From NCBI GenBank assembly GCA_024579835.1, contig CP102060.1:372001-436000 (forward strand): a DNA stretch of 64,000 bases, given 5' to 3'. Source of the stretch: Clostridiaceae bacterium HFYG-1003. Its GTDB lineage: Bacteria > Bacillota > Clostridia > Clostridiales > Clostridiaceae. Position 1 is the first letter of the stretch. Every line of letters begins with the position of its first letter. This document shows positions 7,154-15,200 of this stretch, piece after piece. The notes under the pieces were generated by a model. The model was not told the origin of the DNA. It worked only from the letters and a program-made list of their open reading frames with translations, and ran no database searches. The position numbers and the translations under genes were made by a program.

Positions 7154-8501
7154 CACTGCCACCCCCTTTTCTTATGTCTTTGAAAGAGATGGCCGTAGAC
7201 TGCTGTTTGTCTTTTCGCTTCTGATTCTGCTTTTGGGCACCATCGAGTAACCGGGAAGAGGTTGGCTTGACTGGAGTCAGGAACTCCGGCAGCTGAGGCT
7301 TGGGCGCCACCCGCTCCCCAATGACCAGCTTTCTCACCACAAAGGGTTTGTCATCCTGATACTCAATGCTCAATTCCTCGGTGTTACTGGGGTCATAGAC
7401 CACTTCCACGCTGCGAGCCACATAGGGTAGCCCAACTTCATACTTCGCGCCGCCAAAGCTGATGCAGCCACTCTTATCGACTTTTCTGGTCTCAGCGTGC
7501 AAAAAGGCGTTGGCGACCTTCTCCGCTGGCAGATATTTCAAGGGCCTGGGATCCAGATTATACGCCTGATGCGGGGTCGTTCCATTGAGTGCGGTATGCG
7601 GTTTGTTCTGGTAGCATTCTTCCAACCAGATCCAGAACCGCTCATTCATAACCTCGAGGGATCGTTCCGAGTTATCGAATTTATACTCATCGAGAAACCG
7701 ATCGATATTCTGATTGAATTTTTCTATTTTTCCGGTGCCTTCCGGAGAGTAGGGCTTTGCGAAGATCAGCCGGATGCCAAGCTTTGCGCAGGCTCTGGAC
7801 ATCCACTTATTTTTAAACTGGCGGCCGTTATCGAAGTATGCCTGCTCTGGAATTCCCCACTTGAGGATGGCTTTGCGGAAGCAATCCTCAACGATGCTCT
7901 GCTCCAGGTTCGAGTAGAACTGGGCATGGAGGATCATCCGGGTAGCGTCGTCCAAAAACGCCACCAGATAGACCTGCTGCGGCTTGTTTCCAGGACCGAT
8001 CGGCAGGTAACAGCCATACTTGATATCCGAATGCCACAGTTTGTTGCGGGTGCGTTTTTGAAATCGGCGGGTAGCTACCCCGCCAGCGGCATAGATGGCC
8101 ATATGCTTCCCGCTGTAGCCCTTCTCCTGCAATTTCTCCTGCAGGCTGCTTCGCTTGATCGAGCCAGCTTCGGTGAGGCCTTCCCATTCCATGATTCGAA
8201 TGATCTCAGCCACACTTCTGGACGGGATCTCTTTGCGCAGCCGCACGGCTTCGTCCAACACCAGCGCCGGGATGGCTCTTGAATCCTGCGATACCCTCGC
8301 CTGCGGTATCAGTCCGGAAAATCCCTTCTGCTGATAACTATTCAGATATCGCCGTAAGGTCCGCTCGGAAATCCCAGCCTCGCGGCAGATCTGCTCCTTA
8401 AGCACCCGGATCTGCCCCTTGTCCAAGTCATGGGAAAGAAGGGGCGCCAGTAGAATCGCCCGTTGCGTCGCTATTTCCTGTGCTTTTTCCTTGTCCTTCA
8501 T
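7146..8501 (-). CDS. DDE transposase (rve integrase core, Mu/IS481-type)
   Basis: The 451-residue transposase has an N-terminal helix-turn-helix (EAGISERTLRRYL) and an integrase core with the acidic triad visible as HSDIKYG, YFDNGRQF and the glutamate in TGKIEKFNQ. A C-terminal Mu-type beta barrel follows (KVDKSGCISFGG). I chose the ATG at 8501, which has GGAGG six bases upstream, over a GTG at 8561 that has no site. It cuts and joins the element's ends, working with the overlapping ATPase. The frame is intact, so the element may still be active. Confidence 0.9.
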   Translation of the reverse strand: MKDKEKAQEIATQRAILLAPLLSHDLDKGQIRVLKEQICREAGISERTLRRYLNSYQQKGFSGLIPQARVSQDSRAIPALVLDEAVRLRKEIPSRSVAEIIRIMEWEGLTEAGSIKRSSLQEKLQEKGYSGKHMAIYAAGGVATRRFQKRTRNKLWHSDIKYGCYLPIGPGNKPQQVYLVAFLDDATRMILHAQFYSNLEQSIVEDCFRKAILKWGIPEQAYFDNGRQFKNKWMSRACAKLGIRLIFAKPYSPEGTGKIEKFNQNIDRFLDEYKFDNSERSLEVMNERFWIWLEECYQNKPHTALNGTTPHQAYNLDPRPLKYLPAEKVANAFLHAETRKVDKSGCISFGGAKYEVGLPYVARSVEVVYDPSNTEELSIEYQDDKPFVVRKLVIGERVAPKPQLPEFLTPVKPTSSRLLDGAQKQNQKRKDKQQSTAISFKDIRKGGGSDV

Positions 8502-8561
8502 GTCATGCCTCCATTCAATTTCGAGTGATGACATGATTTTAGAGGACTCCTCGGTGGACAC

Positions 8562-9059
8562 CTATGCCAACTGGGTATGTGGCCATCGGTGATTGTTGAC
8601 TAAAATCCGGACAACCTTTTTCAGCCAGCCCGCAGGCTCGCCTACAAAGAAGAAAATCCTCTCGAGTATGGACTGAGGCAGATCGGAAAAGTCGACCCCA
8701 TAGTCCTGAGTGACTGTAGCATATGTACTGAGCAGAGCACCGACTAAAGCGTGGGCTCTGGAGTTGAACCAGGCTCGGACCCGCCGAATGGTCGAATTCT
8801 CAACGGGCACCGCTTCATGTTGACCGGTGATGATCTGCTCCAGGATCGTTGTGGTCTGCCGCTTATAGGGAGTTAAGAGATCCGGAAGTTCGTGATGGAT
8901 CTTCCCGCAACCGGGGTTGGTACAGCGCAGGCGACGAAGCACCAGGATCATGACATCCCCATTCTCGTTGATCACTGATCTCCTGCGGGAGCCAATGACC
9001 TTAAGCGACTGATGACAGATGGGACATATGCTTTTCTCCATACTCCGAACAAAAAACAC
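8562..9059 (-). CDS. DUF6431 protein, transposon accessory with zinc ribbon
   Basis: The 165-residue protein has a zinc-ribbon-like N-terminus (CPICHQSL, then RCTNPGCGKIH) and a helical remainder that contains ETxxIRRVRAWF-like DNA-binding character. Proteins of this type commonly precede a DDE transposase and an ATPase in Firmicutes transposons, which is the order seen here. Its biochemical role is not known. The start could be the GTG at 9059 or the in-frame ATG at 9041; neither has an ideal ribosome site. Confidence 0.7.
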   Translation of the reverse strand: MFFVRSMEKSICPICHQSLKVIGSRRRSVINENGDVMILVLRRLRCTNPGCGKIHHELPDLLTPYKRQTTTILEQIITGQHEAVPVENSTIRRVRAWFNSRAHALVGALLSTYATVTQDYGVDFSDLPQSILERIFFFVGEPAGWLKKVVRILVNNHRWPHTQLA

Positions 9060-9121
9060 CCTGATCGGGATTCCATTCTAAAATGTATTTTGATATACTG
9101 ATCATGCTAATAACTTAGTAA

Positions 9122-9176
9122 GGATCCTCCCTGATGACTCGGCGCGAACCATAGAGTCAGGGAGGATCTCTTTTTG
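9122..9176 (+). terminator. Terminator hairpin just inside the transposon right end
   Basis: GATCCTCCCTGA-(TGA)-CTC pairs with GAGTCAGGGAGGATC and is followed by TCTCTTTTT on the plus strand. It lies between the element's outer end and its first gene, so it may insulate the neighbouring DNA from plus-strand readthrough. It would not stop the transposon's own minus-strand transcripts efficiently. Confidence 0.65.
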
Positions 9177-9309
9177 TCCTCCAAAATATATTTATGGACA
9201 TTATATCCGTCTATTTACGGACAGGCAAGGCTGGCTACTATAGGACGATTGGTTCCGGCATAAACACATAATAGTCAAAGTCCATCAAGGACACGTTGAC
9301 CAGAGCAGT

Positions 9310-9334
9310 CAGGTGGTTATCACCTGGCTTTTTT
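9310..9334 (+). terminator. Short terminator outside the transposon
   Basis: CAGGTG-GTTAT-CACCTG is followed by GCTTTTTT. No gene directly upstream on this strand explains it. It may be the surviving terminator of something split or deleted by the transposon. Confidence 0.5.
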
Positions 9335-9476
9335 GCTGTTGCTGGTTCCTCAGATGCGGCTGCTTTTCTGAACAAAATGAGACAACAATGGGAATAGTCT
9401 ATGACCTTTGAATCAAACGGAGGAACGCAACTTATACTGAAAGGGTAGTGATTCGATCGATCAGGAGCGTGAAGGA

Positions 9477-10070
9477 ATGGATTTCAGCGATGTAGTGGTC
9501 AGGCAAAAGCGAAAGCGGCAGATTCTGTTTCGTAAGGAAAGCCCTTGTCTTCACAATTTGATGAATTTAATCCGCAGCTCAGATCATCGGGCCCTGGTAC
9601 TCTGGGCCTTGGAGTGTGCCGAGGAAACATTATGTGAAGTCGAGGAGAGACTGCCTGGGGAGTTAAGACCCAGGATATGTCTTGAACAATGTGATGCCTG
9701 GTCTCAGGGACTGATCAAAATGCCTCAGGCAAAACGTGCCATATTGGCATGCCATGCGGTTGCCGGGACAACGGATCCGATCACCGGAGCCTTGTGCCAC
9801 GCCATCGGACATGCAGGAGCCACAGTCCACACAGGAGGCCATGCCATCGGACTGCCCATGTATGAATTGACAGCTCTGGCGCTGAATCACCAGGGCTCAG
9901 GCTATGAGTCGGAAGCGGAACGTAAGATCCAATGGTATGAAGAGCGGCTGCGGTACTGGCAGTCTCATTGGAAAGAAGCCGGAAGACCCTGGGCGGCATT
10001 TTTAGAAAAACCAGACCCGGAACCCTCAGGCACTGAAAGCCTCATCGAGCCAAAATCAAAGCAACCTTAA
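9477..10070 (+). CDS. Imm5-like putative immunity protein
   Basis: The 197-residue protein has the Imm5-like pattern: LVLWALECAEETL near residue 43, a RPR...CDAW segment, then KRAILACHAVAG and the histidine-rich HAIGHAGATVHTGGHAIG near residues 105-122. Members of this family are predicted immunity proteins of polymorphic toxin systems but are very often found alone, and some act outside toxin loci. No toxin gene is near it here. An AGGAG site precedes the ATG, and the gene sits 22 bases before the DUF4256 gene, so the two are probably co-transcribed. Confidence 0.7.
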   Translation: MDFSDVVVRQKRKRQILFRKESPCLHNLMNLIRSSDHRALVLWALECAEETLCEVEERLPGELRPRICLEQCDAWSQGLIKMPQAKRAILACHAVAGTTDPITGALCHAIGHAGATVHTGGHAIGLPMYELTALALNHQGSGYESEAERKIQWYEERLRYWQSHWKEAGRPWAAFLEKPDPEPSGTESLIEPKSKQP

Positions 10071-10092
10071 TAGGATGCAGGAGGAATTAACA

Positions 10093-10650
10093 ATGAACCA
10101 AAGCGAGTTAAATATACCGATCCGTGATCAGGAGCTGTTGAAAATCCTTGAAGAGCGGTTTGAACAGAATTTACGGCGCCACCCCGAAATGAAATGGGAT
10201 GAAATCGCCCGGCGTCTGGAACACAATCCGGAAGCTTTGCAGACCCTTCATCAGATGGAAGAGACGGGGGGAGAGCCGGATGTAGTATGGACTGAAGGGG
10301 AATCCATCGTATTTGCCGACTGCTCCCCGGAGACTCCTTCCGGACGGCGCAATCTCTGCTATGATGAACCAGCCCGAAAGGCCCGAAAGAAAAATGCCCC
10401 GGAAGCCAGCGCCATGGGCGTGGCCGGGACGATGGGCCTTGCTCTGCTGACGGAAGCAGAGTACCGCCGGCTGCAGGAGACAGGACCCTTTGATCAGAAG
10501 ACCTCAAGCTGGCTTCTGACCCCGGAATCAATTCGAAGCCTGGGGGGAGCACTGTTCGGCGATTATCGCTACGGCACCGTGTTTATTTACCACAACGGCG
10601 CGGATTCCTACTACGGAGTTCGAGGGTTCCGGGGACTGCTGAAAGTTTAA
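10093..10650 (+). CDS. DUF4256 family protein
   Basis: The 185-residue soluble protein matches DUF4256 from end to end: KWDEIARRLE near residue 30, an EETGGEPDVV segment, then SPETPSGRRNLCYDEPAR near residue 75, GxALLTEAEYRRLQ, and the closing YYGVRGFRGLLKV. The family is widespread and uncharacterised. The start at ATG 10093 is set by GGAGGAATTA just upstream; an ATG at 10075 would sit before the ribosome site. It shares a short spacer with the Imm5-like gene. Confidence 0.85.
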   Translation: MNQSELNIPIRDQELLKILEERFEQNLRRHPEMKWDEIARRLEHNPEALQTLHQMEETGGEPDVVWTEGESIVFADCSPETPSGRRNLCYDEPARKARKKNAPEASAMGVAGTMGLALLTEAEYRRLQETGPFDQKTSSWLLTPESIRSLGGALFGDYRYGTVFIYHNGADSYYGVRGFRGLLKV

Positions 10651-10665
10651 TGAAATCACGAGAAA

Positions 10666-10703
10666 AAGCTGGAGCTGTCTTGCCGGACGCTCCGGCTTTT
10701 TTT
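10666..10703 (+). terminator. Intrinsic terminator after the DUF4256 gene
   Basis: AGCTGGAGC pairs with GCTCCGGCT (one G-T-type mismatch) and is followed by TTTTTTT. It ends the Imm5-like/DUF4256 transcript. Confidence 0.75.
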
Positions 10704-10793
10704 CATCGATGGCAGCAAAAGATTTTCGCTATGGGTTTGTGTGAGCTGAATGTTAATTGCAAGTTATTTCTTGGCAGGTCATATTGATAACTT

Positions 10794-10840
10794 TCGATAT
10801 GCAGGATATACTGTAACTGGATATCGATACTTGTCGATAT
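10794..10840 (+). promoter_or_regulatory. Candidate ArsR operator
   Basis: ATATCGA-(6)-TCGATAT is a perfect inverted repeat at 10821-10840, and a further TCGATAT half-site lies at 10794-10800. It is 120-170 bases upstream of arsR. ArsR-type repressors bind imperfect inverted repeats of about this size, so this is the best candidate site for autorepression by arsR. No binding evidence exists. Confidence 0.5.
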
Positions 10841-10963
10841 GATGCAGATCGAACGTAGTCAGTTTCGAAACTCAGACTTCTGGGCGTGGAGCTGCCAAGA
10901 AATGAAAGCCTGACCGGACAGTACCGATCTGTCTGAGGAAGGTACAGATGAAAGGAGTACCCC

Positions 10964-11293
10964 ATGAACTATACTACAGCGGAATATGTACCGATCATGA
11001 AGGCTCTGTCTGATGAGACCAGACTTCGAATCATCGACATGCTGTCGTGCGGCACCCTGTGTGCCTGTGACATATTGGAAGAATTCAGCATCTCACAGTC
11101 GACGCTGAGCTATCATATGCGAATTCTTACCGAAAGCGGCTTGATTCAGGCTCAGAAAGACGGAGCCTGGATGAGATACTCACTCAATCAGACAAAAGCC
11201 GAGGAGCTGATTCAGTTCCTGAACCGTATTACCCATGATAAGGAAGACTGTATCTGCAAAAGCAGATCACACCCTCAGAACAAATGCTGCTAA
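10964..11293 (+). CDS. arsR: ArsR-family arsenic-responsive repressor
   Basis: The 109-residue winged-helix repressor starts the arsenic locus. The metal-sensing motif near residues 26-31 reads LCACDI, close to the ELCVCDL motif where arsenite binds two or three cysteines in classic ArsR. Further cysteines lie at the C-terminus (CICK, and a final CC). The recognition helix is SQSTLSYHMRILTESG. It would repress the operon until As(III) binds. The ATG follows a GAAAGGAG site. Confidence 0.9.
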   Translation: MNYTTAEYVPIMKALSDETRLRIIDMLSCGTLCACDILEEFSISQSTLSYHMRILTESGLIQAQKDGAWMRYSLNQTKAEELIQFLNRITHDKEDCICKSRSHPQNKCC

Positions 11294-11441
11294 GCCCTTA
11301 TGAATCCAATGACTAACTTGCAGGCAGGAATTTTGATAGCGATGAATCCCAATTTCTTTATCATTGCGGCAGTCAGCATGTTTATGTTTATGAAAGAAAG
11401 ATAAAAATGAGAAAAGAAATAATATGAAAGAAGGAAGAGAA

Positions 11442-12008
11442 ATGAAAGAGTCGGGAGAAGGCAAACTTCTCATTGAAACCAAAGAACCGGTGTCAGGTTG
11501 CTGCGGGGGCAGCCGATGTGACTGTTCAGACACGAGTTTAAAGAAGCAGGTGCTGATTGAATTTCTCTATTTGGATTTGTCTCAATGTGATCGGTGTCAG
11601 GGGACGGATGCCAATCTGGATGAAGCCATCGCCCAGGTTCGTCCGGTGCTCGCCGCGGCGGGTTTTGACCTGAAGGTCGAGAAAATCAATGTGAATACGA
11701 AAGAACTTGCCATCAAGCATCAATTTCTGAGTTCCCCCACGATTCGGGTGAATGGACAGGACATTGATTTCGTGGTCAGGGAATCGGACTGCAGGGAATG
11801 CGGGGATTTGTGCGGGGATCAGGTAAGCTGCCGCGTCTATGATTATGAAGGAACGGAACATAATGAACCGCCCAGGAGCATGATCATCGAAGCAATCCTG
11901 AAGCAGATCTTTGGGGGTGCCAGAATCATGGAACATCAGACGGAATATGTTCTGCCTGAGAACCTTGCCAGATTTTATGAGCGGATGGAGGAACTTCGGG
12001 GAGTATAA
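11442..12008 (+). CDS. DUF2703 protein of the arsenic locus (thioredoxin-like, Cys-rich)
   Basis: The 188-residue protein has a Cys-rich N-terminus (CCGGSRCDC) followed by a DUF2703 domain: a beta strand then CDRCQG, the segment VNTKELA, SSPTIRVNG, and later CRECGDLCGD. This is a thioredoxin-like fold with a CxxC pair and many extra cysteines. Such proteins recur in ars operons, where a role in holding or passing As(III) to the efflux pump has been suggested but is not settled. The start at 11442 has an AAGGAAG site; an upstream ATG at 11424 is possible. Confidence 0.8.
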   Translation: MKESGEGKLLIETKEPVSGCCGGSRCDCSDTSLKKQVLIEFLYLDLSQCDRCQGTDANLDEAIAQVRPVLAAAGFDLKVEKINVNTKELAIKHQFLSSPTIRVNGQDIDFVVRESDCRECGDLCGDQVSCRVYDYEGTEHNEPPRSMIIEAILKQIFGGARIMEHQTEYVLPENLARFYERMEELRGV

Positions 12009-12170
12009 GAATCAGGCGGCCAGCAATAGAACTGGACACACTTCTGAGCGAAACCTGGAATCATAGGGATCAATCTTCCTTTCCAACGAGGCAGGAGCTG
12101 ATCGTCAAAGGGCGTTACAAATCTTTATTCGAAAAGGCTGCCTTTTGATCATATGGAACATATATGAAAC

Positions 12171-12248
12171 GAACTTATCAAATGAACTTATCAAATGAAC
12201 TTATCAGATGAACTCATCAGATGAACTTATCAGATGAACTTATTAGTC
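12171..12248. repeat. Six tandem 13-bp units upstream of acr3
   Basis: The units are GAACTTATCAAAT with small changes (T/C at position 6, A/G at position 11), six in a row without gaps, the last degenerate. The array lies in the gap between the DUF2703 gene and acr3 and ends about 45 bases before the acr3 ATG. The unit length is not a multiple of three and the block is not translated. Confidence 0.9.
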
Positions 12249-12294
12249 GAGCTTTTTAAAACTAAGAAACGAATCAACTTCAACGAGGTGCACA

Positions 12295-13374
12295 ATGAAT
12301 AAACAAAAAACAGACGGTATCAGCTTTTTCGAACGCTATCTGTCGGTCTGGGTCATACTCTGTATGGTGACAGGAATTCTGATCGGACAGTTTCTTCCTG
12401 CCATCCCGCGACTGCTGAATCAATTTGAATATGCCAAGGTATCCATGCCCATTGCCATTCTGATCTGGCTTATGATTTATCCCATGATGCTGAAGGTCGA
12501 TTTTCACAGTGTTCGCAATGTGGGGAGAAATCCCAAGGGGCTTTATGTCACCTGGATTACGAACTGGCTGATCAAGCCCTTTACGATGTTCGCCATCGCA
12601 TGGCTGTTTTTCAATGTCATTTTTAAGCCCTTCATTTCACCAGACTTGGCGAAAAACTATCTAGCTGGTGCGATCCTGCTGGGGGCTGCACCCTGTACGG
12701 CCATGGTTTTCGTCTGGAGCCACCTGACAAAGGGTAATCCCGCTTACACAGTTGTTCAGGTCGCCACCAATGATCTGATTATTCTCTTCGCTTTTACTCC
12801 CATTGTGGCTTTTCTGCTGGGTGTGAGCGGAGTTCCGATTCCCTGGGATACGCTGATCCTCTCGGTTGTTCTGTTCGTTGTGATTCCACTGACAGCGGGG
12901 GCACTGACCCGGCATTTCGTCGTTAAAAACAAAGGACAGGAGTATTTTGAACGTTCGTTTGTTCCGAAATTCAACAATGTCACGATCATTGGACTGCTCC
13001 TGACACTGATCATCATCTTTTCCTTCCAGGGCGAAGTAATTCTGAAAAATCCGCTGCATATCGTCCTGATTGCAATTCCGCTGACCATTCAGACGTTCCT
13101 GATCTTCTTCATTGCCTACATTGCGAGCCGGATTCTGAAGTTGCCCCATGACATCGCAGCCCCGGCCGGAATGATCGGTGCGTCAAACTTCTTTGAACTG
13201 GCCGTTGCTGTTGCGATCTCCCTCTTTGGTACACAGAGTCCAGCAGCTTTGGCTACGATTGTCGGAGTTCTGACGGAGGTCCCGGTCATGCTTATTCTGG
13301 TCAAAATCGCCAACAATACAAAACACTGGTTTCCGATTCAGTCATCCCAAGGAGAAATGATTCATGAGCAATAA
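12295..13374 (+). CDS. acr3: Arsenite efflux permease, ACR3 family
   Basis: The 359-residue protein has ten predicted membrane helices, as in the ACR3 (Arsenical Resistance-3) family of As(OH)3/H+ exchangers. The essential cysteine of helix 4 is present in GAAPCTAMVFVWSHL, and the second signature GASNFFELAVAVAISLFG lies near residue 295. It expels arsenite produced by ArsC. It overlaps arsC by 11 bases, which indicates translational coupling. The ATG follows an AACGAGGTG site. Confidence 0.93.
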   Translation: MNKQKTDGISFFERYLSVWVILCMVTGILIGQFLPAIPRLLNQFEYAKVSMPIAILIWLMIYPMMLKVDFHSVRNVGRNPKGLYVTWITNWLIKPFTMFAIAWLFFNVIFKPFISPDLAKNYLAGAILLGAAPCTAMVFVWSHLTKGNPAYTVVQVATNDLIILFAFTPIVAFLLGVSGVPIPWDTLILSVVLFVVIPLTAGALTRHFVVKNKGQEYFERSFVPKFNNVTIIGLLLTLIIIFSFQGEVILKNPLHIVLIAIPLTIQTFLIFFIAYIASRILKLPHDIAAPAGMIGASNFFELAVAVAISLFGTQSPAALATIVGVLTEVPVMLILVKIANNTKHWFPIQSSQGEMIHEQ

Positions 13375-13771
13375 AACGAAAGTTGCATTCATCTGTGTTC
13401 ACAACTCCTGCCGCAGCCAGATCGCGGAAGCGCTGGGCAAACAGTACGGCAGTGAGGTTTTTGAAAGCTATTCCGGCGGTACGGAGACAAAGCCTCAGAT
13501 CAATCAGGATGCCGTTCGCCTGATGAAACAGGAGTATGGCATTGATATGGAAGCGACGCAGCATTCGAAGCTGATTGACGATCTGCCGGAGATTGATGTG
13601 GTTATCACCATGGGCTGCAATGTTCAGTGTCCCTTCCTGCCCAGCCGCCACCGGGAAGACTGGGGGCTGGAAGATCCCTCCGGGAAAAGCGACGAAGAAT
13701 TCTTACAGGTGATATCCGTGATAGATGCTAAAGTGCAGGAGCTGGTTACAAGGCTGAAGCACGGGCTGTAG
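13364..13771 (+). CDS. arsC: Arsenate reductase, thioredoxin-coupled LMW-PTPase type
   Basis: The 135-residue protein has the phosphatase-type P-loop with C11-(x4)-C16-R17 (CVHNSCR) and the acid in EDPSG at residue 104. The second redox cysteines are C85 and C89 in MGCNVQC. This spacing is shorter than in the staphylococcal enzyme but common in clostridial members. It reduces As(V) to As(III), which the overlapping acr3 product exports. The gene starts inside the 3' end of acr3. Confidence 0.92.
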   Translation: MSNKTKVAFICVHNSCRSQIAEALGKQYGSEVFESYSGGTETKPQINQDAVRLMKQEYGIDMEATQHSKLIDDLPEIDVVITMGCNVQCPFLPSRHREDWGLEDPSGKSDEEFLQVISVIDAKVQELVTRLKHGL

Positions 13772-13870
13772 TTAGAGACTGGAGACAGGTGCACAATTTC
13801 TGAATCGACCTCATTTTCTGCTGAACCCCGGAAGATTATTTCACACTTTCGATGCTCAACGATAAAGATC

Positions 13871-13912
13871 AAAGTCCTTCCCACCGGCTGAATGCCAGTG
13901 GGAAGGACTTTT
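13871..13912 (+). terminator. Terminator of the ars locus
   Basis: AAAGTCCTTCCCAC and GTGGGAAGGACTTT form a perfect 14-pair stem around a 13-base loop, followed by TTCCC. The following 240 bases up to the next gene show nothing recognisable. Confidence 0.8.
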
Positions 13913-14152
13913 CCCTTTGCTGTACATCTCCGGCAAGCATTCACCAGTCAGAGTTCTTCGTTCAGCATACTTGGAGTTGGATCATCAATGTTCTGGAAGC
14001 GCCCAGACGATAATGGATGTGGCTGATGGAGCTTCACAATTAAGTTACTTTTATCCGATTCGGGAAATCTTTCTTATATCATGCGAGAGTGGGATAATCA
14101 AGCTAAAGAAGGAAGATGAGCAAGGGTCAGCATAATCGCGGAGGTGAGCCAA

Positions 14153-15106
14153 ATGGATCGAATTTTGGAATGGCTTCTGGAAGGAGATGTCAGCGTTCAG
14201 TATCTGACAAGGAAATATTTGCTCCGGCAGCCGCAATCCGGCCTGACAGAGTTGCGTCAGCGAATTGCCGCAGAAGGCTTCGGCCGGCGATTTCTTCAAG
14301 TTCGGCAGCCCAATGGACACTGGGGGTATGAATTCTACAGCCCGAAGTGGATCAGTTCTCACTACACTCTGCTGGATCTGCGGTATCTGGAAATCGAACC
14401 GGTGGAAGAAATCGGCGAAACCTTACGGCTGATCCTGCGGGATCACAAAGGACCTGACGGCAGTCTGTATGAATCCAGGATGCCTCGCAGGGGAGATGTC
14501 TGTGTCAATGGCATGTTCCTGAATTATGCCGCGTTTTTCGGTGTGCCAGAGGATTCCCTGAGATCGGTGGTGGATTTTTTGATGAGTTGCGTCATGCCAG
14601 ACGGAGGGTTCAACTGTGATTTCTTGAAGCCTGGCGTTCATCACAGTTCCATGCATACCACCTTGTCGGTTCTGGAGGGCTTGTGGGAATTTCGGAAGCA
14701 GGGGTATGCCTATCGATCGGAGGAACTGACCGAGTGCATGGCTGGGGCGGAAGAGTTCTTGCTGATCCATCATCTGTTCCGCTCCGACAAGACCGGTGAG
14801 ATCATCAATCCAGCCTGGCTGAGGCTGTCTTTCCCGGTGCGCTGGAAATACGACATCCTCAGAGCTTTGGTCTATTTTGCAGATCGCGGAATCTTGGCAG
14901 ACCCCAGACTGGTGGAGCCGGTGAAGGTTCTGCGGCAAAAACAAAGAAAAGACGGAACTTGGCCAGTTCAGGCAAAACATTCCGGACTGGTTCATTTTGA
15001 TATGGAGAAGACGGGAGAACCCAGCCGGTTCAATACCTTGCGGGCTCTGCGGGTCCTCAATTCCCTGCCGGAGGGCGGGAATCAGAGTGGTATGTCTCTG
15101 AATTAG
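14153..15106 (+). CDS. Squalene-cyclase/prenyltransferase-like alpha-toroid protein
   Basis: The 317-residue protein is helical throughout with repeated turn motifs NGHWGYEF, DGSLYE, DGGFNCDF and DGTWPVQ, spaced about 60-100 residues apart. These are the DGxW/QW-type turns of the alpha/alpha toroid seen in terpene cyclases and protein prenyltransferases. The catalytic DxDD motif of squalene-hopene cyclases is not visible, so it is probably not a hopanoid enzyme. There is no signal peptide. I chose the ATG at 14153, six bases after GGAGGTG, over a GTG at 14144. It is unlinked to an isoprenoid gene here. Confidence 0.6.
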   Translation: MDRILEWLLEGDVSVQYLTRKYLLRQPQSGLTELRQRIAAEGFGRRFLQVRQPNGHWGYEFYSPKWISSHYTLLDLRYLEIEPVEEIGETLRLILRDHKGPDGSLYESRMPRRGDVCVNGMFLNYAAFFGVPEDSLRSVVDFLMSCVMPDGGFNCDFLKPGVHHSSMHTTLSVLEGLWEFRKQGYAYRSEELTECMAGAEEFLLIHHLFRSDKTGEIINPAWLRLSFPVRWKYDILRALVYFADRGILADPRLVEPVKVLRQKQRKDGTWPVQAKHSGLVHFDMEKTGEPSRFNTLRALRVLNSLPEGGNQSGMSLN

Positions 15107-15200
15107 TGAATCGGTATGAAACGGATGATTCCTTAGAATTGTCAATGCTGTATGTTGACCGTTGTAAGGATCCGATCGTTCTGAAAAGGAGGAAGCACCT

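Larger units (their letters stand above)
6270..9223 (-). mobile_element. Three-gene transposon with TGTCC...GGACA ends
   Basis: The left end at 6270 reads TGTCCAGAAGTTGATGG and the right end, on the opposite strand from 9223, reads TGTCCGTAAATAGACGG. They match at 12 of 17 positions, and each is followed by a second TGTCC 24-25 bases inward. That spacing of repeated sites is expected of Tn552/Mu-type ends beginning TGT and ending ACA. Inside are an ATPase, a DDE transposase and a DUF6431 protein, all on the minus strand. No clear five-base target duplication is visible (TTCCT left, GGCAA right), so either the flanks changed after insertion or the true ends differ. Confidence 0.7.

Noticed and set aside
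11300-11404. 34-codon hydrophobic frame between arsR and the DUF2703 gene (GILIAMNPNFFIIAAVSMFM)
   Set aside because: It has no ribosome site at any of its ATGs and no recognisable family. It may be a remnant, but I cannot support it as a gene.
15107-15200. Mg2+ riboswitch before mgtA
   Set aside because: The gap is too short and shows no M-box structure.
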